Positions 1 through 10,780 are shown, counted from the first letter of the stretch. The stretch is DNA of 64,000 bases from Parietaria judaica (GCA_954871525.1 OX940870.1:17019501-17083500); one strand, 5' to 3'. Notes: generated from the letters alone by a model not told the origin. Translations and numbers: made by a program.

Positions 1-1674
1 GCCGGCTGTCCCATGGCGGGTTCTAAGATCAAGGAGTTTTATGGACGTACCGTTCGTGGCCGTGCCAGGTTTGCACGGTGCTTGGCTACACCCCTTTTCC
101 GCTGCTTGAGGGGAGAGGACGACAGAGGCTTTCGGCCAGCTGAGCCTATGGTTAGGAACCTTGAGGTAGATGCCACTGAGAGTGTTGAGCCGACACCATC
201 AGAGCCTTCCGCTGTAGTGCCATTGGGAGGTGACATCCCCCCTCCGGTGGTAGTTATGTCTCCTACTTCCACTGCTTGGAGCGTGTCTCCAGGTGGCAGT
301 TGCTTCCTTGAGTATAGTAGTGACTTATTTCTCCATATTTTATTCTAACATGGTTGACCTTTCCGTTGTGCAAGTCCAGCTCTGAAGAAGTTTCCCCTCG
401 GATGATTAACTCGACCAGCGGAGCTGATATGGCCACATCGAGCGCTTCTGTCGCCTCGATCTTCCCGACAAAAGGGAAACGTAAGCGTTTGGAGTTTTTT
501 GGTCATTCTTTGGAGCGTGCCCCGGTCTGTAGGGCGAAGGCCATTGAGCCTTCGGCTCCTACTGCCAGCGAGGGGTCCTGTCCTCGAGGCAGCGTTTATC
601 TGATGTTGCTCTTGAAGGTGGTGGCGAATCTATGAGGCGGATTCCCCACGTGTCTACTCCTTTGGATGGTCCAGGGGACCGGAGGAAAGATCGTCTTCTG
701 GGGGGTCTCCGCACACGCATCATGGTGATGGTTAGTCAAGATATGATGGTGGTCCTCTGTTACGCCGGCTTGTGGCTGCTGAGATGAGAAAGGTGATGTC
801 CCAGGACCTCTCACGAGTAGCAGAGATGGGGGTTGTGGAGTGCACTAATTCCTTAGCCGACTTGGCTCACCAGGTGAGTAGCTTCTCCATTTTTCAGTTG
901 CAGGTGTGCTTCTAATCTGTATGTTTTGACCTTCCTTGTGTTTTGCAGTTTCTGTCCCGGTGCACACATAACACAGCGAAGATCCATGCCGTCTTTGAGG
1001 AGGTCAAGACCATGACTAGTGACAAAAGCCGCCTGATGGTGGAGCGTGATGATCTTCGTAAGGAGGCGGAGTCCTTGTGAAAGGAGATCGAGGATGCCCA
1101 CGGTTGTGGAGTGACTGCGAGACGCGAGGCTGCTTCGTCCGAGTTAAAGGAGGCCCAGAGCTCTTTGCGAAAGGTCAAGGATGAGTTCAGCGAAACGCGG
1201 GATGTGGCAGATGAGCGTCGGCTGACGCTTGATCGTTCCCTCATTAGGGTGAGCAATCTCGAGCGCGAGCTAGAGTCTACGCTTGATCGTGCTGCGACTT
1301 CCTCTTCGAGGGTGGCGGCCTTGGAGCTTCAATTGCGTGAGAGAGATGAGGTCTTGAGTTCTCATCAGGTGGCCCTAGCCGCGGCTGAGGCCCAGATTAG
1401 CGAGGTCCGAGGCGCTTCTGAGCGTGCCGAGGCTGAGAGGACGGCGACCTGGGAGGCTGCGTCGAGTGACATGTTCTGGGGGGGCTTCGTGGAGTTCCAT
1501 CACTGTTTCTTCCGCGAGAGTGTTGATCGGGAGGTAGACATGGGGTTCCTCGATGGTATGCAGAATCCTGAGGAGTTTCGTCAGCAGTTGATGGGTCCGG
1601 TTGATCCAGAGATGGATCCTTCTGGGCGCCTGGATCTTATTGGCTCGGAGGAGGAGAGCAACATGTCTGAATGA
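1..1674 (+). pseudogene. Transposon-borne coiled-coil protein gene, intron-containing, decayed
   Basis: The clearest coding block is 949-1674. It is rich in Glu, Arg, Ala and Ser with heptad spacing, as in a long coiled coil (residues encoded by about 1111-1450), and ends in an acidic tail before a TGA at 1672-1674. A 75-bp intron at 874-948 has canonical borders (CAG/GTGAGT and TTTTGCAG) and joins this block in frame to an upstream piece ending in a segment rich in Ala, Asp and Leu. The joined frame has a TGA at 1078-1080, and the pieces at 13-348 and 354-635 lie in other frames, so the gene is broken. It sits upstream of a polypurine tract and a long LTR (from 4674), so it looks like an extra gene carried between pol and the 3' LTR of a Tat-like element. 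I know no biochemical role for it. It could instead be a host gene fragment captured by the element. Confidence 0.45.
874..948 (+). other. Short spliceosomal intron in the coiled-coil pseudogene
   Basis: GTGAGT donor at 874, pyrimidine-rich tract CTTCCTTGTGTTTTGCAG ending at 948, length 75 bp, phase 0. Removing it restores one reading frame across the flanking sequence, which supports real splicing at some point in the element's history. Confidence 0.55.
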
Positions 1675-3209
1675 CGTTCCTTAGTCAGTCTGTTTTTGAA
1701 ATGTTTGTAGTTGTTTGCGCACTTCTCTTCACTCCCTTTTTTTGTGAGTAGTGACTTGTTTACTTGTTTTTCCGGCACGAGTTTTAATGCGTTCGGTACC
1801 ATCGATCACGTATATTTATTTATGAGGATTTTGGTTGCTTCCACGGGCGTGCCTTGCTTATTTTGTGGCACTTTTATGATAGATTATATTCACGTGTTTA
1901 TTAGCGTCTTTTTCTTTGTCGGTTGCCTTCTTGCACGTGCTCTCGACTATCTTGTCCTTCAGGTCCGTTCTAAAGACAATCTTTGGCGTCTCGTGGTTCT
2001 TGAGACTCTTCCATGGCTTCTCGTGGTGGCTGGCTTACCCAGTTGTGTCTTGCAAAGGGTTTGGGAATTTGGCTTGATCGAGCTTTCTCAGGCGTCTGCG
2101 TCGCTTAATCTTTCTGCCCGGCGGACTCTTTTTGAAAGGGGGTTTATCTTTCCATTCTCGACCCGGCTAAGGGTCGGCGTCTTTTTTCTGGTGTGCCCTC
2201 TATGGTGGGGGACCGTCTTAGGGAGGTTCAAGTGTACCTCCCGTGCTGAAGCGGGATGACGAGGTTTCCACGTCATCAGCCTTTTTGGTGAATCACTGCC
2301 CTCGGAGGTTCAAGTGTGACTCCGAGTTTAGGCAAGGTGTTGAAACCTCCTCGCTTCCCAGTTCTTGTGGTTTGGAGGCGTCGTTTTTTATTGTTCCTTT
2401 TTGCATAGATGTCGAGATTCTTTCGTCTGATGGCTTCATCTCTTTCGATAGCAGCTTCAACTTTTTTTAGGATGGGTGTTCTTGAGACGACTTTTGGATT
2501 TTCGGATTGCTTCTATCCGGTCTTCCCGTTGCAGGTCTTAATCCTGTAGGGTTGAACATACAGCATGATACCTCGAAGGTCATTACTTATTGTCTGCTAC
2601 ACAGGTGTAACTGAGGCAACGCCCATGTCCGAAGACATGAAGTGTTCAGTCCAGCTGGCCCGTGTAGGTTTGTCGGAGGTCTGGGGTGATCGCCCTCAAC
2701 AACACTAATTTTACCTCGAATGAAAACATCCTCTATTTATTACTATCCAGCAAAAGACATGGGAGACACCGATAGTCAAACGAGGGCGTGAATCCTCGTC
2801 CTACTTGGCCAAGGCCCCATGCTCGCCCTGGAAAACAGACGGGAAAATCCAAATCTTCCCAAGTACTTTAATCTTCCCCTCTCGCGCCTCTCAGTCCGCG
2901 GGGTTTTGGAGGTTCGGACGCAAAGATATCCTTCGTGTTTCGACCTCCTGTTGTGCTCGTCTGTAGTCTTGGGTATTCGGACTCAAAGATAGCCTTCATG
3001 CTGCGATCTATGACTTTTCTTGCCTTCGGCTCCTGGGATTCGGACTCAAAGATAGCCTTTGTGATGCGATCCTATTCTTTGTTTGTTTTCGCTGCCGATT
3101 GTCATCCTTGCCTTTGGGTTGTATTATTACAGAACTTCGCGCGCGGAGTTCTTAGTCTTCGTGATTCGACTTCAGGATGTTCTTCCTCTACTGGCGGTGG
3201 ATGGGGTCT
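1675..3209. other. Non-coding internal region of Tat-like element
   Basis: No supported gene. The stretch holds short imperfect repeats: segments around 2940, 2975 and 3050 share the core GGACTCAAAGATAGCCTT or a close variant, spaced by about 65-75 bp. The reading frames across 1711-2470 lack any recognisable domain and change frame often. I read this as spacer between the element's extra gene and its 3' LTR. Confidence 0.4.
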
Positions 3210-3536
3210 TCATCTTTTCTTCGGCTTAAGGGTCGTACCCGCAGCGACAGGAGCCCCCGCGAGAGCCGCAGCAGCCAAGGAGCACCCGGGAGCCGTAGCA
3301 CCCACCAATGCCTCAGCCTCCCCGAGAGGCGAGGGAGCCGTGGGAGCCACGGGTGAGCCACCACCTGTGGCGTGAAGCTTCCAAGCCCTGAAGGCCAAAT
3401 TTTCCCCACCTTCGATGTGTTTGTGGGTTGGCCCGGGGCCACCCTTGACCACCACCCCGCCCTCCAAGGCCACGGGTGCCTTTACCGTCCGGCTAAGGGG
3501 GGATTCCACCTCGTCATCTCTAGAAAATTCTGCCAT
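3210..3536 (-). CDS. Possible small antisense ORF in Tat-like element
   Basis: A 108-residue frame on the minus strand opens at an ATG at 3536 and ends at 3210. The N-terminal half is acidic and mixed (Asp-Asp-Glu-Val-Glu near residue 8). The C-terminal half is low-complexity, rich in Ala, Gly and Pro. Tat-lineage Gypsy elements are known to carry an extra antisense ORF between pol and the 3' LTR, and this frame has that position and orientation. Its composition matches the GC-rich plus strand, so it may simply be a chance frame. No domain is recognised. Confidence 0.2.
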   Translation of the reverse strand: MAEFSRDDEVESPLSRTVKAPVALEGGVVVKGGPGPTHKHIEGGENLAFRAWKLHATGGGSPVAPTAPSPLGEAEALVGATAPGCSLAAAALAGAPVAAGTTLKPKKR

Positions 3537-4660
3537 AGCCTCCCCTAAAAAGTGGAGAAACCAACACAAAAATCACACTCAATATGGAGATCCTAACCTA
3601 GTTTTCAAGATCAAAAGCATACGGAACTTACCCAGAGAAGCGTGAGGTTCTTCGGTAGACACATTGGAACCATATTGAGAGCACTTCGACGACCACGACA
3701 CCAACTGCTCAAGCTCGTCGAAGATGGAATCACCCGCGCTCATCAAAAATTGAAGCTAGGGAGAAGAAATGAGCTTGGCCAAATTTTGGAGGTCTCGACA
3801 ATGGTGAGCTCGAGTTTTGGAGTGAAGAAATGAAGGAGACAAGAAGTGAAGAGGGTAAATGACAAAAGAGGGTAAATGACTAAAAAGCAAAAAGGTATCA
3901 TAAAGCACTTTATGACATCACCATGTCAAGGACTTGTCTCCCCTCACCCAACAACCTTAAAGTTTGAATTTTCCCCTCAATTCCCACTTCATGAAACCCT
4001 CAAATTCGGATAGACTTGGGGTGGACTTTCCAAAAGTCAAGATTTCCGTGTTTCAGTGCCCGGGAATCTAAAAAATTCATAAATTCCAAAAATTCTAGAA
4101 AAATCATCATAAATCCAGAAAAATATATGGATACTCCCCCTTCTTTCGGAAAATCAAAATTTGGAATTTTTATAAAGATTTTACAAAATAAACGTAAAGC
4201 CAAAATCGGGTAAAAAAAATAAGGAAAATAACCCGAAAGACAAAAAATTCCGAAAATTCTGAAACTTTCCCCAAGGGTCCAGGAAACCTTTGGGATGTCC
4301 CGGGTCCCGCTAAAAAATAGCCGAAGAGGCAAAAAATCCAAAAAATCGCAAATGCCCCTAAGATTCCTAAGAAAACTCACGACGATGAGTGAGGATACAA
4401 CATCCATTAAGAAAAGCACGGATAGCCAGTTGTCTGCCAGGAAGACTCGGAAGTCTGTGATTCCAAAGAAGACCCCGCTGACGAAGGATGAGCATAAGCC
4501 AGGAGTGAAGAAGCGAGAGATGAACGTTAGGCCCGAGTAAAAACCATGGAAACTCGCACAAGGAGAAACGGGCTCTTTCCTGAAAATCCACCGCCAAATC
4601 GGACAAGAAGAAGTCCGATAAAAGCTATAAAATTTCTCAAGCAGTGAAATTACTCAAGAA

Positions 4661-4670
4661 ACTGGGGGGT
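4661..4670 (+). other. Polypurine tract before a 3' LTR
   Basis: ACTGGGGGGT directly precedes TAT and the TGTTG start of the long LTR. A G-run a few bases before a TG terminus is the usual primer site for plus-strand synthesis in LTR retrotransposons. Confidence 0.45.
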
Positions 4671-4809
4671 TATTGTTGTTTGTGATTTTTGGTCACGGGG
4701 AAAACGGACCCCAAAAAACTCAAAACACCCTTAGGAAGCAGAAGGACAACTCAGGGAGCACCTTGAGTAAAGAACGGAGGAGGGGAAAGACCGCAAAAGG
4801 CTTGTTCCT

Positions 4810-5560
4810 AGCCTTCGTGCCGCCCCCGCAGTACGAGTTCCCTTGCCCGAGAAACCCCCGTGCCGCCCCCGCGGCACAGGTGCCCTTGCCAGGGAAGCCC
4901 CCAAAGCCCCCGTGACGCGCCCCGCGGCATGGGTGCCCCTGTGAGGATGCCGCCCGAGCCCCGTGCCGCGCCATGCGGTATGGGTGCCCCTGCCAATTCC
5001 GCCCCCGAATCCTCCGTGTCGTGCCCCGAAGAACGGGTGCCGCAACCAAGGATCCCCCGTGCCGCGCCCCTCGGCACGGGTGCCCCTGCCAGGGCAGCCC
5101 CCAAAGTCCACGCGGCACGGGTTCCCGTGAAAGGGCAGCGCCCGAAGTCCCCGTTCCGTGCTCCGCGGTACAGGTGCCCTAGCCAAGGCAACCGCCCGAG
5201 CCCCCGTACCGCCCCTGGCGGGGCAGCCGCTCGAGCCCCCGTGCCTCCCCTAGGGCACGGGTGCCCCTGTCAGGGCAGCCCATGAATCCCCATGTTGCGC
5301 TCCGCGGCACCGGTGCCCGTGCCAGGGCAGCCACCCGAGCCCGCATGCCGCCCCTACGTCACGGGTGCCCCTGCCAGAGCAGCCTCCCGAGCCCCAGTGC
5401 CGCCCCTGCGGCACGGATGCCCCTGTCAGGGCAGCCTCTCGAGCCCTTGTGCCGCCCCTTCGGCACGGGTGCCGCTGCCAAGGCAGCCTCCCGAGCCTCT
5501 TGAGCCCCCGTGCTGCTCCTTGTGGCACGGGTGCCCCTGCGAAGCAGCCTTCTTGAGCCT
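4810..5560. repeat. GC-rich hairpin-forming minisatellite
   Basis: More than a dozen degenerate units of about 50 bp are built around GTGCCGCCCCTGCGGCACGG and TGCCCCTGCCAGGGCAGCC. Each unit holds two short self-complementary stretches (GTGCCGC with GCGGCAC, and CTGCC with GGCAG). The array is open in several frames on both strands only because of its composition; the Ala/Pro/Arg-rich frames are not genes. Confidence 0.8.
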
Positions 5561-5907
5561 CCGGAGCCACTCAAGCCGAACCATCCAAACTCAAGGAGAT
5601 CTCCACTCATGCCAAACACTTCCTTACCCTACAAGGAACTTCCTCGGCCCCTAGGATTGACCCTTCTACCCCCAAGAACTTGCCTTATCATGTGAGGATG
5701 TCCTCTACCTTACAAATTACCCAAATGCCCTTATGTGAGTCTTACTCAAATGAATCACTCTCCCATTTCCCATTAACCCCCAAAATATCCTTCATTACCC
5801 TCTCCTCATGGAAATGACTCGATATGCCCTCCATTATGGACCATATTGCCCTTGTGGGATGTCTTTTCACTTGGAAAGACTTCCTTACCCCTAGACCCTC
5901 CAAAAGT

Positions 5908-5917
5908 CTATAAGTAC
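5908..5917 (+). promoter_or_regulatory. Putative LTR TATA box
   Basis: CTATAAGTAC lies in AT-rich, pyrimidine-rich sequence downstream of the GC-rich array and about midway through the LTR, where a Pol II core promoter of an LTR retrotransposon is expected. Confidence 0.35.
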
Positions 5918-6189
5918 AACCCCATTTCACATGAATCATGTCATCATCTTCACTTGCCCTTACTATGAACAAATCTCTCCTCCCCACAAAGAAACTTTAA
6001 AATCTCTCTTTTCCCCTTCTACTTACTATGCCCTCCAAGGCCGACTTCTTTACACCACCCGTGTGAGATCTCAGCCTCCGTTAAGAAGGACGCTATTTGC
6101 CGTCTAGCAAGGATTCGGAAGCCCTCCCATCAGGGGAGGCCGAGTTTTCCTTAGCAACACCAAGGAGCTCGCAATACCCCCCGCACATC

Positions 6190-6610
6190 AACTAAGTGCC
6201 GAGAGAGGCGGAAAGTGAAACTTCGCCTCGCCAAAGCTCTGCCCAAAAAAAGCGGCAATCTTCGCTCCTCGAAGCTCTCCCCCCTTTTTTTCCATTTGTC
6301 CACGTGACAAGTTAGGCACCGCACCTCCGCTTAAGCAAAGCTCTGCCCACATCGATAGCTGGTCCCCTAGACGGTTAAGGAGGCTCATCTTTGGCTTGCC
6401 GAAGCTCTGTCCACCTTGCGAGTCGATCTTCAAACCACTTAGGCTTCGCAACTCCGCTTAGGTGAAGCTCTGCCCACATCGATAGCCGGTCCCCTAGACG
6501 GTTAAGGAGGCTCACCTTCGGCTTGCTGAAGCTCTGTCCACCTCGCGATTCAGTCCTCGGACTACTTAAGCACCGCATCTTCGGCTCTTCCGAGGCTCTG
6601 CTCTACGTAC
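6190..6610. repeat. Tandem repeat array, period about 127 bp
   Basis: CTCTGCCCACATCGATAGC followed by GGTCCCCTAGACGGTTAAGG occurs from 6341 and again from 6468, a period of about 127 bp. A more degenerate related unit precedes them at about 6220-6340 (AAGCTCTGCCC and CTTCGCCTCG). It lies within the downstream half of the proposed long LTR. Confidence 0.7.
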
Positions 6611-6839
6611 GGGCTATTCTTCAAAGAATAGTCCGTCCTCGGCGCCTTTGTATCTTACCCGAAGTATCGCCTTAAACCCTCGGGGAATATTAGCGGATCT
6701 AGTACCACTATCTCCGCTAACCCCTATATATCACCTAAAAGCGAACTACGTAACGGCTTGATCCGTGAGGTAGGGTACGTAGGCAACCCGTAATTAATGA
6801 GGAAGGCACAACCATAATAATAAACAACCCCCCTAAGCC

Positions 6840-7170
6840 CCCGGGGCTAAGGGCCAAAGCCACCTCCTGACGACAGACGGAGGGTACGCTGAGCCAGGAT
6901 TCTTATTCCCATCAACGCTCTAAGTACCTAGCCACCCCTTGACGACACACGAAGGTTACGCTAAGCCGGGAATCTTATTCTCTTCAAATCTCTAATTACC
7001 TAGCCACCTCCCGACGACAAAGAATGGGTACGCCAAGCCATGAATCTTATTCCCATCAACGCTCTAGGTACCTAGCAACCGTCTGAGGACAAGAATAAGG
7101 GTACGTCGTGCCGGGAATCTTATTCCCATCAACGCTCTAAGTACCTAGCCACCTCCCAGACGACCAAGGG
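6840..7170. repeat. Tandem repeat array, about 65-75 bp units
   Basis: Four to five degenerate units share CTAAGTACCTAGCCACC, a GACGAC core, GGTACGC and GGGAATCTTATTCCCATCAA. The array ends about 15 bases before the proposed LTR end. Confidence 0.7.
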
Positions 7171-7185
7171 GTACACAGCCTAACA

Positions 7186-8539
7186 GAGTGGTGATCAGTT
7201 CTTATAATTCAATATTATATAAAAAAAAATCAGTTTAATTGCTTGCTTTTTTAATCTCCTTGGTCCCATTACTATATTATATTATAAAAAAATATCAAGC
7301 GATTAACCTGGAAAAACCTTCGCTTCCCGGAGAATCCTATTCAATCAGCGGCTTGAAGAATGTGTAGCGAGAGTGAGTTCTGAGAAAGCGAAATATCACA
7401 ACCCGCAGTCGATAAAAAAATCAAAGAAAAAGAAATCTAATGCATCAGAATCAATCGAAAACAATGACTTGACACGAACATACCTAGAAAAACTTCAAAT
7501 CTGGGAGAATCCCGGTCAAGCAGTGGCTTGAAGAAGGCGTAGCAAGATAAGGATCTGAGAGAGAAAAATATGAAGCATTTGAAATTTCACAACACACAAT
7601 CGATGTAAAAGAGCAATTATGTCGGACGTAGAAAAACTTCAAAACTGGGAGAATCCAAAAGTGCGAATGTTGTGAGGGAGGTTATGGGTTAGCATCTCTC
7701 CTAACACTTTTCGAGAATGATTTTAACATGTTAACAGTTTGATATAGAAATTACGAGATAGTGCTTCTCTATTGATGGATTAAAATAAGTAAAAGATACG
7801 ACAACCAGAGAGACATCAATTGTTCGGAATGGAGGAGAAGAAATAGATTCGTGGAGAATAACCGGTCACATGCTTCGAAGAATCGCATTGGAAGAATGAG
7901 GAGACATAACCTCTCGTTGAAATATTCAATTAAGGAAACGAACGAAAAACAAACCTCGGATTGTCGCTGATATTGGCGGCTTGCAGTCTTTGATGAAAGT
8001 GATAGGATGAGGAACGGGAGGAAGGTAAATGAATCACGGCTTGCTTTCTTCATCTGGGTTTCATGTTTCTTCTTCTGCTCCAAGGTTTGAATTTTCCACG
8101 ATTATTATCGATAAACTTCGATTATCTGTGTTGCCTTTAGTTATCGACAAGACGGCCATGCCGGTACTTTTCCATGATTTTTGTCGAAAATTGGCAAACA
8201 TCTTAAAAATAACGAAAATATGGTACTTTTTAAGAAATTATGCACTTTTCGATGATTTTATTTGAGTATTTACATATGTGAGAGTGAGACTATATTTTAT
8301 TTACCTATGCTTGAGTATGAAATGATTTTATTTTTGGTATTTTAATGTTTTATCAACATTATAAACTTAGTAAATATATTCTTAAAAATATTTTAGTGAT
8401 TTTTCATCGATAAGTGTCGATAATCCATCGATAAACCTCAGCGTTTATTAGTTTTTCGTCGATTAATCGGCAAGCAAACAATAAATCCATCTAAAAGGGC
8501 AAGCGATTAATTGGCAAATTCGGCAAATTGAACATTGGT
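7186..8539. other. Intergenic, with degenerate repeats
   Basis: No gene seen. A segment with GAAAAACCTTCGCTTCCCGGAG and GGCTTGAAGAA at about 7311-7370 recurs in diverged form at about 7487-7545, and the start only again at about 7630. AT-rich sequence at 8095-8470 is distantly similar to 45350-45520. Confidence 0.5.
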
Positions 8540-8833
8540 CTGCTCTGTGAAGATTTCCCAGTCAGGCTGACGTGAGCACATAGGTAGAAAACGTTGTCTT
8601 GAAAATGGCCGATTCCGTCTCCTCCGTGATGCAGACTCTGAGGGGAGTTCCTAGTGCCCAAGGTCAGAACATATTGTACGACCTTCGAGGTCCAGCGATC
8701 TGGGGTCACGCACCTCCTGATTCCACAGGCCTGGATTGGACAAGGCCCGGGTCACAGGTTCGGGTACCTTGCAGATCGGGTTCCTACAAAAGGGAGAATG
8801 TGTTTCACCATGCAGCGGACCCTGGGAGATTTT

Positions 8834-9233
8834 TGTGACAGTCACTAATCCTGTGAGCCACGAGGGCAAGAGCGGGTAAGCTGTGCAATCCCACATCGCC
8901 TGGGCAAGGGGATGTGCTGATGGGACGTTCCCGAGACTGTGCAGGTATGGGACTGCACGGTTATCTGAGATCATACAGGTATGGGACTGTGTGATCGAAG
9001 AGGCTTAAATGAATTGATTGGTACTACCTATGTCAACAAGATGCATCTTCTTTTCGGTTGCCCGTTCATAGGAACTCCAAAGTTAAGCGTGCTTAACTTG
9101 GAGTAGTACTAGGAAGGGTGACCTCCTGGGAAGTTTCTCGGGAAGCGTGCGAGTGAGGACAAAGCACACTGGAAAGAGTCGTGTTGGCCTGTGGGGACAG
9201 TCGTCGATTCGATTGAGTAGCCGGGGCGTTAAA
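8834..9233 (+). mobile_element. Solo LTR of a Cassandra-type TRIM carrying 5S rRNA sequence
   Basis: A 400-bp insertion begins TGTGACAG and ends GGGGCGTTAAA, and is flanked by ATTTT on both sides (8829-8833 and 9234-9238). The homologous sequence near 14600 has a single uninterrupted GAGATTTTCCCC, which is the empty site. Positions about 9070-9135 match the internal promoter region of plant 5S rRNA (GTTAAGCGTGCTT, GAGTAGTACTAGGA, GGGTGACCTCCTGGGAAGT). A 5S domain inside a short non-coding LTR is the hallmark of Cassandra elements. No internal domain or second LTR is present, so this is a solo LTR. The terminal CA has decayed to AA. It is somewhat longer than most Cassandra LTRs I know of. Confidence 0.75.
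9070..9140 (+). ncRNA. 5S rRNA-derived promoter segment inside the Cassandra-type LTR
   Basis: Matches the A box, intermediate element and C box of the plant 5S internal control region, with mutations between them (GCTTAACTTGGAG where 5S genes have a G-rich stretch). The 5' third of a 5S gene is not recognisable, so this is a retroelement-borne derivative and not a 5S gene. Confidence 0.7.
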
Positions 9234-9679
9234 ATTTTCCCCTCGGCCTGTAAATCCTAGCCTGGGTCCTAAGAATTGTCCGCAGAGTCGTTGTATCTTT
9301 GAAAGATATGGACTAGGAGACAGAACGGGTTCCGCATAGAGCTAGAATTTGGACACGCGGGGTCGTCAATCGTCCCTGAATATCCTCAAGGGATTCCCCT
9401 CTGAGTGATTCCTTGATGGTAGGGATCTTAGAGAAATCCCCTCAAGTTTTCCCTTGCGACCTGAATTGTGGGTCCAGACCTAGATCCCTGGGCTATCGCA
9501 CTGCCACGTAATTGAGAGTGAGATAGACCGAGCACAACGAGGAACATGACCTATTAGGAGGGTCGTAAACCATGTAGGAATTTCCCCAGGGCTTCCGCTA
9601 TCTTCCTCTTCTTTGACCTGAGAACAGAATACTGGAGGTCAAGGGAAACAGGGGGGGTACCCCTTTATTCACCACCGGC

Positions 9680-10780
9680 CAAATTGTTGTCCGTAAAGCC
9701 AACTAGTACTTCTGCTCCACTTCCTCGGTTATACTAGATCTCGTACTCTGTCGTGCCCTTTACATAACACAAGATGTGCTTCACCGCCTGCTGGTGTGCA
9801 CTCGTGGGCTTATCCATATAATGACTAACTATCCCGACGGCGTGTGCAATGTCTGGTCGGGTATGAGTGAGATACCTCAAACACATGATTACGCGTCTGT
9901 ACTCAATGGGATCCACTCTTCTCCCTTCAACATCCTTCCCGAGATGCAGCTTCGCCTCCATAGGGTACTTTCTCGAGTTACAGTCCTCCATCTCGAACTG
10001 CTTAAGGATCTTCCTCGCATAGGCCGACTGTTTCAATGTTATACAGTCTTTCTTCTGTTCCACCTCAATCCCGAGGTAAATCCGAGGTTACTCATCTCGA
10101 ATTGGGCAATCATCTACAGCTTGAATCCATCTACACCTCCTGCGTTGGATCCTGTGACGATCAGGTCGTCCACATACATTCCCACGATCAGAGTTTCCTA
10201 TCCAGTACCCCTGGTGTAGACTGCCTGCTCTCTCAGGCACTTTGTGAATCCAAGGTTCTTCAAGCTCTTGTCGAGACGTATGTTCCACGCTCTCGGTGCT
10301 TGTCTCAACCCATATAGGGCCTTGGATAGCCTGTGTCACAGAATCCCTCTAGTTTGCCGACGTACACTTCTTCCTCGAGGTCATCGTTTAAGAATGCCGA
10401 TTTGACATCCGAATGGTGAACATCCCATCCTCGATGCGTTGCTAGGGCTAGGATCAGTCTGATCGTGTCCAGACTGGCTACTGGAGCAAAGACTTCGTCG
10501 AAGTCTATGCCATTCTTCTGCACGTAGCCTTTAGCTACTAGTCTTGCCTTGTGCTTAAGAACATTCCCCTCGGTTTCCTTCTTTAGCTTAAACACCCACT
10601 TCAGGCCGATGGGCTTGTGACCTTTAGGAAGGTCAGTAAGCTCCCATGTCTTGTTCTTCTCGATGGACTCCGTCTCCTTCTTCATCGCTTCCTGCCACTC
10701 CTACTCGGCTGCTGCCTCTTGGAAGCTGGCTGGCTCCTCAGAACATAGCAATGATAGTTCCTTCAGATCCAATGCAGCCA
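9680..10780 (-). pseudogene. Copia reverse transcriptase/RNase H fragment
   Basis: The minus strand encodes pieces closely related to the pol of the Copia element at 47148-52560. The segment at 10305-10685 covers the start of RT (MKKETESIEKNKTWEL and the DEVFAPVA region through AFLNDDLEEEVYV). The segment at 9734-10063 covers the end of RT and the connection to RNase H (ARKILKQFEMEDC, LTHTRPDIAHAVGIV). The catalytic YVDD region in between is frame-shifted. The piece breaks at about 9680 in the RNase H motif DLAG and at about 10775 upstream of RT, with no LTRs. It is a dead fragment joined to an unrelated LTR copy. Confidence 0.85.

Larger units (their letters stand above)
4674..7185 (+). mobile_element. 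Long 3' LTR of a Tat-like Gypsy element
   Basis: Proposed borders are TGTTG at 4674 and TAACA at 7185, giving an imperfect terminal inverted pair and a length of about 2.5 kb, in the range of Tat/Ogre/Retand LTRs. A polypurine tract lies immediately upstream and the flank after 7185 becomes abruptly AT-rich. A TATA box (CTATAAGTAC) lies at about 5908-5917, as expected between U3 and R. The upstream half contains a GC-rich minisatellite and the downstream half two further repeat arrays. The matching 5' LTR would lie outside the window, so neither the borders nor a target duplication can be checked here. Confidence 0.45.
8540..9680 (-). mobile_element. Truncated LTR copy (same family as 14180-15046), split by a solo LTR
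   Basis: From GATTTCCCAGTCAGGCTGAC to the GGGGGGGTACC block this region is clearly homologous to about 14320-15036, interrupted once at 8834-9233. It is oriented like the minus-strand Tat element nearby. It lacks the TGTTG end of the other copy and about the last ten bases on the opposite side, where it abuts a Copia fragment. It is therefore a broken copy in a mosaic, not a complete LTR. Confidence 0.6.

Noticed and set aside
4860..5570. Several overlapping Pro/Ala/Arg-rich open frames on both strands
   Set aside because: They all lie in the GC-rich minisatellite. Lack of stops follows from composition, and the same repeat is open in many frames at once.
9061..9140. A genuine 5S rRNA gene
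   Set aside because: Only the internal promoter part matches, mutated. It lies inside an insertion with LTR-type ends and target duplication, with no tandem 5S units or terminator context.
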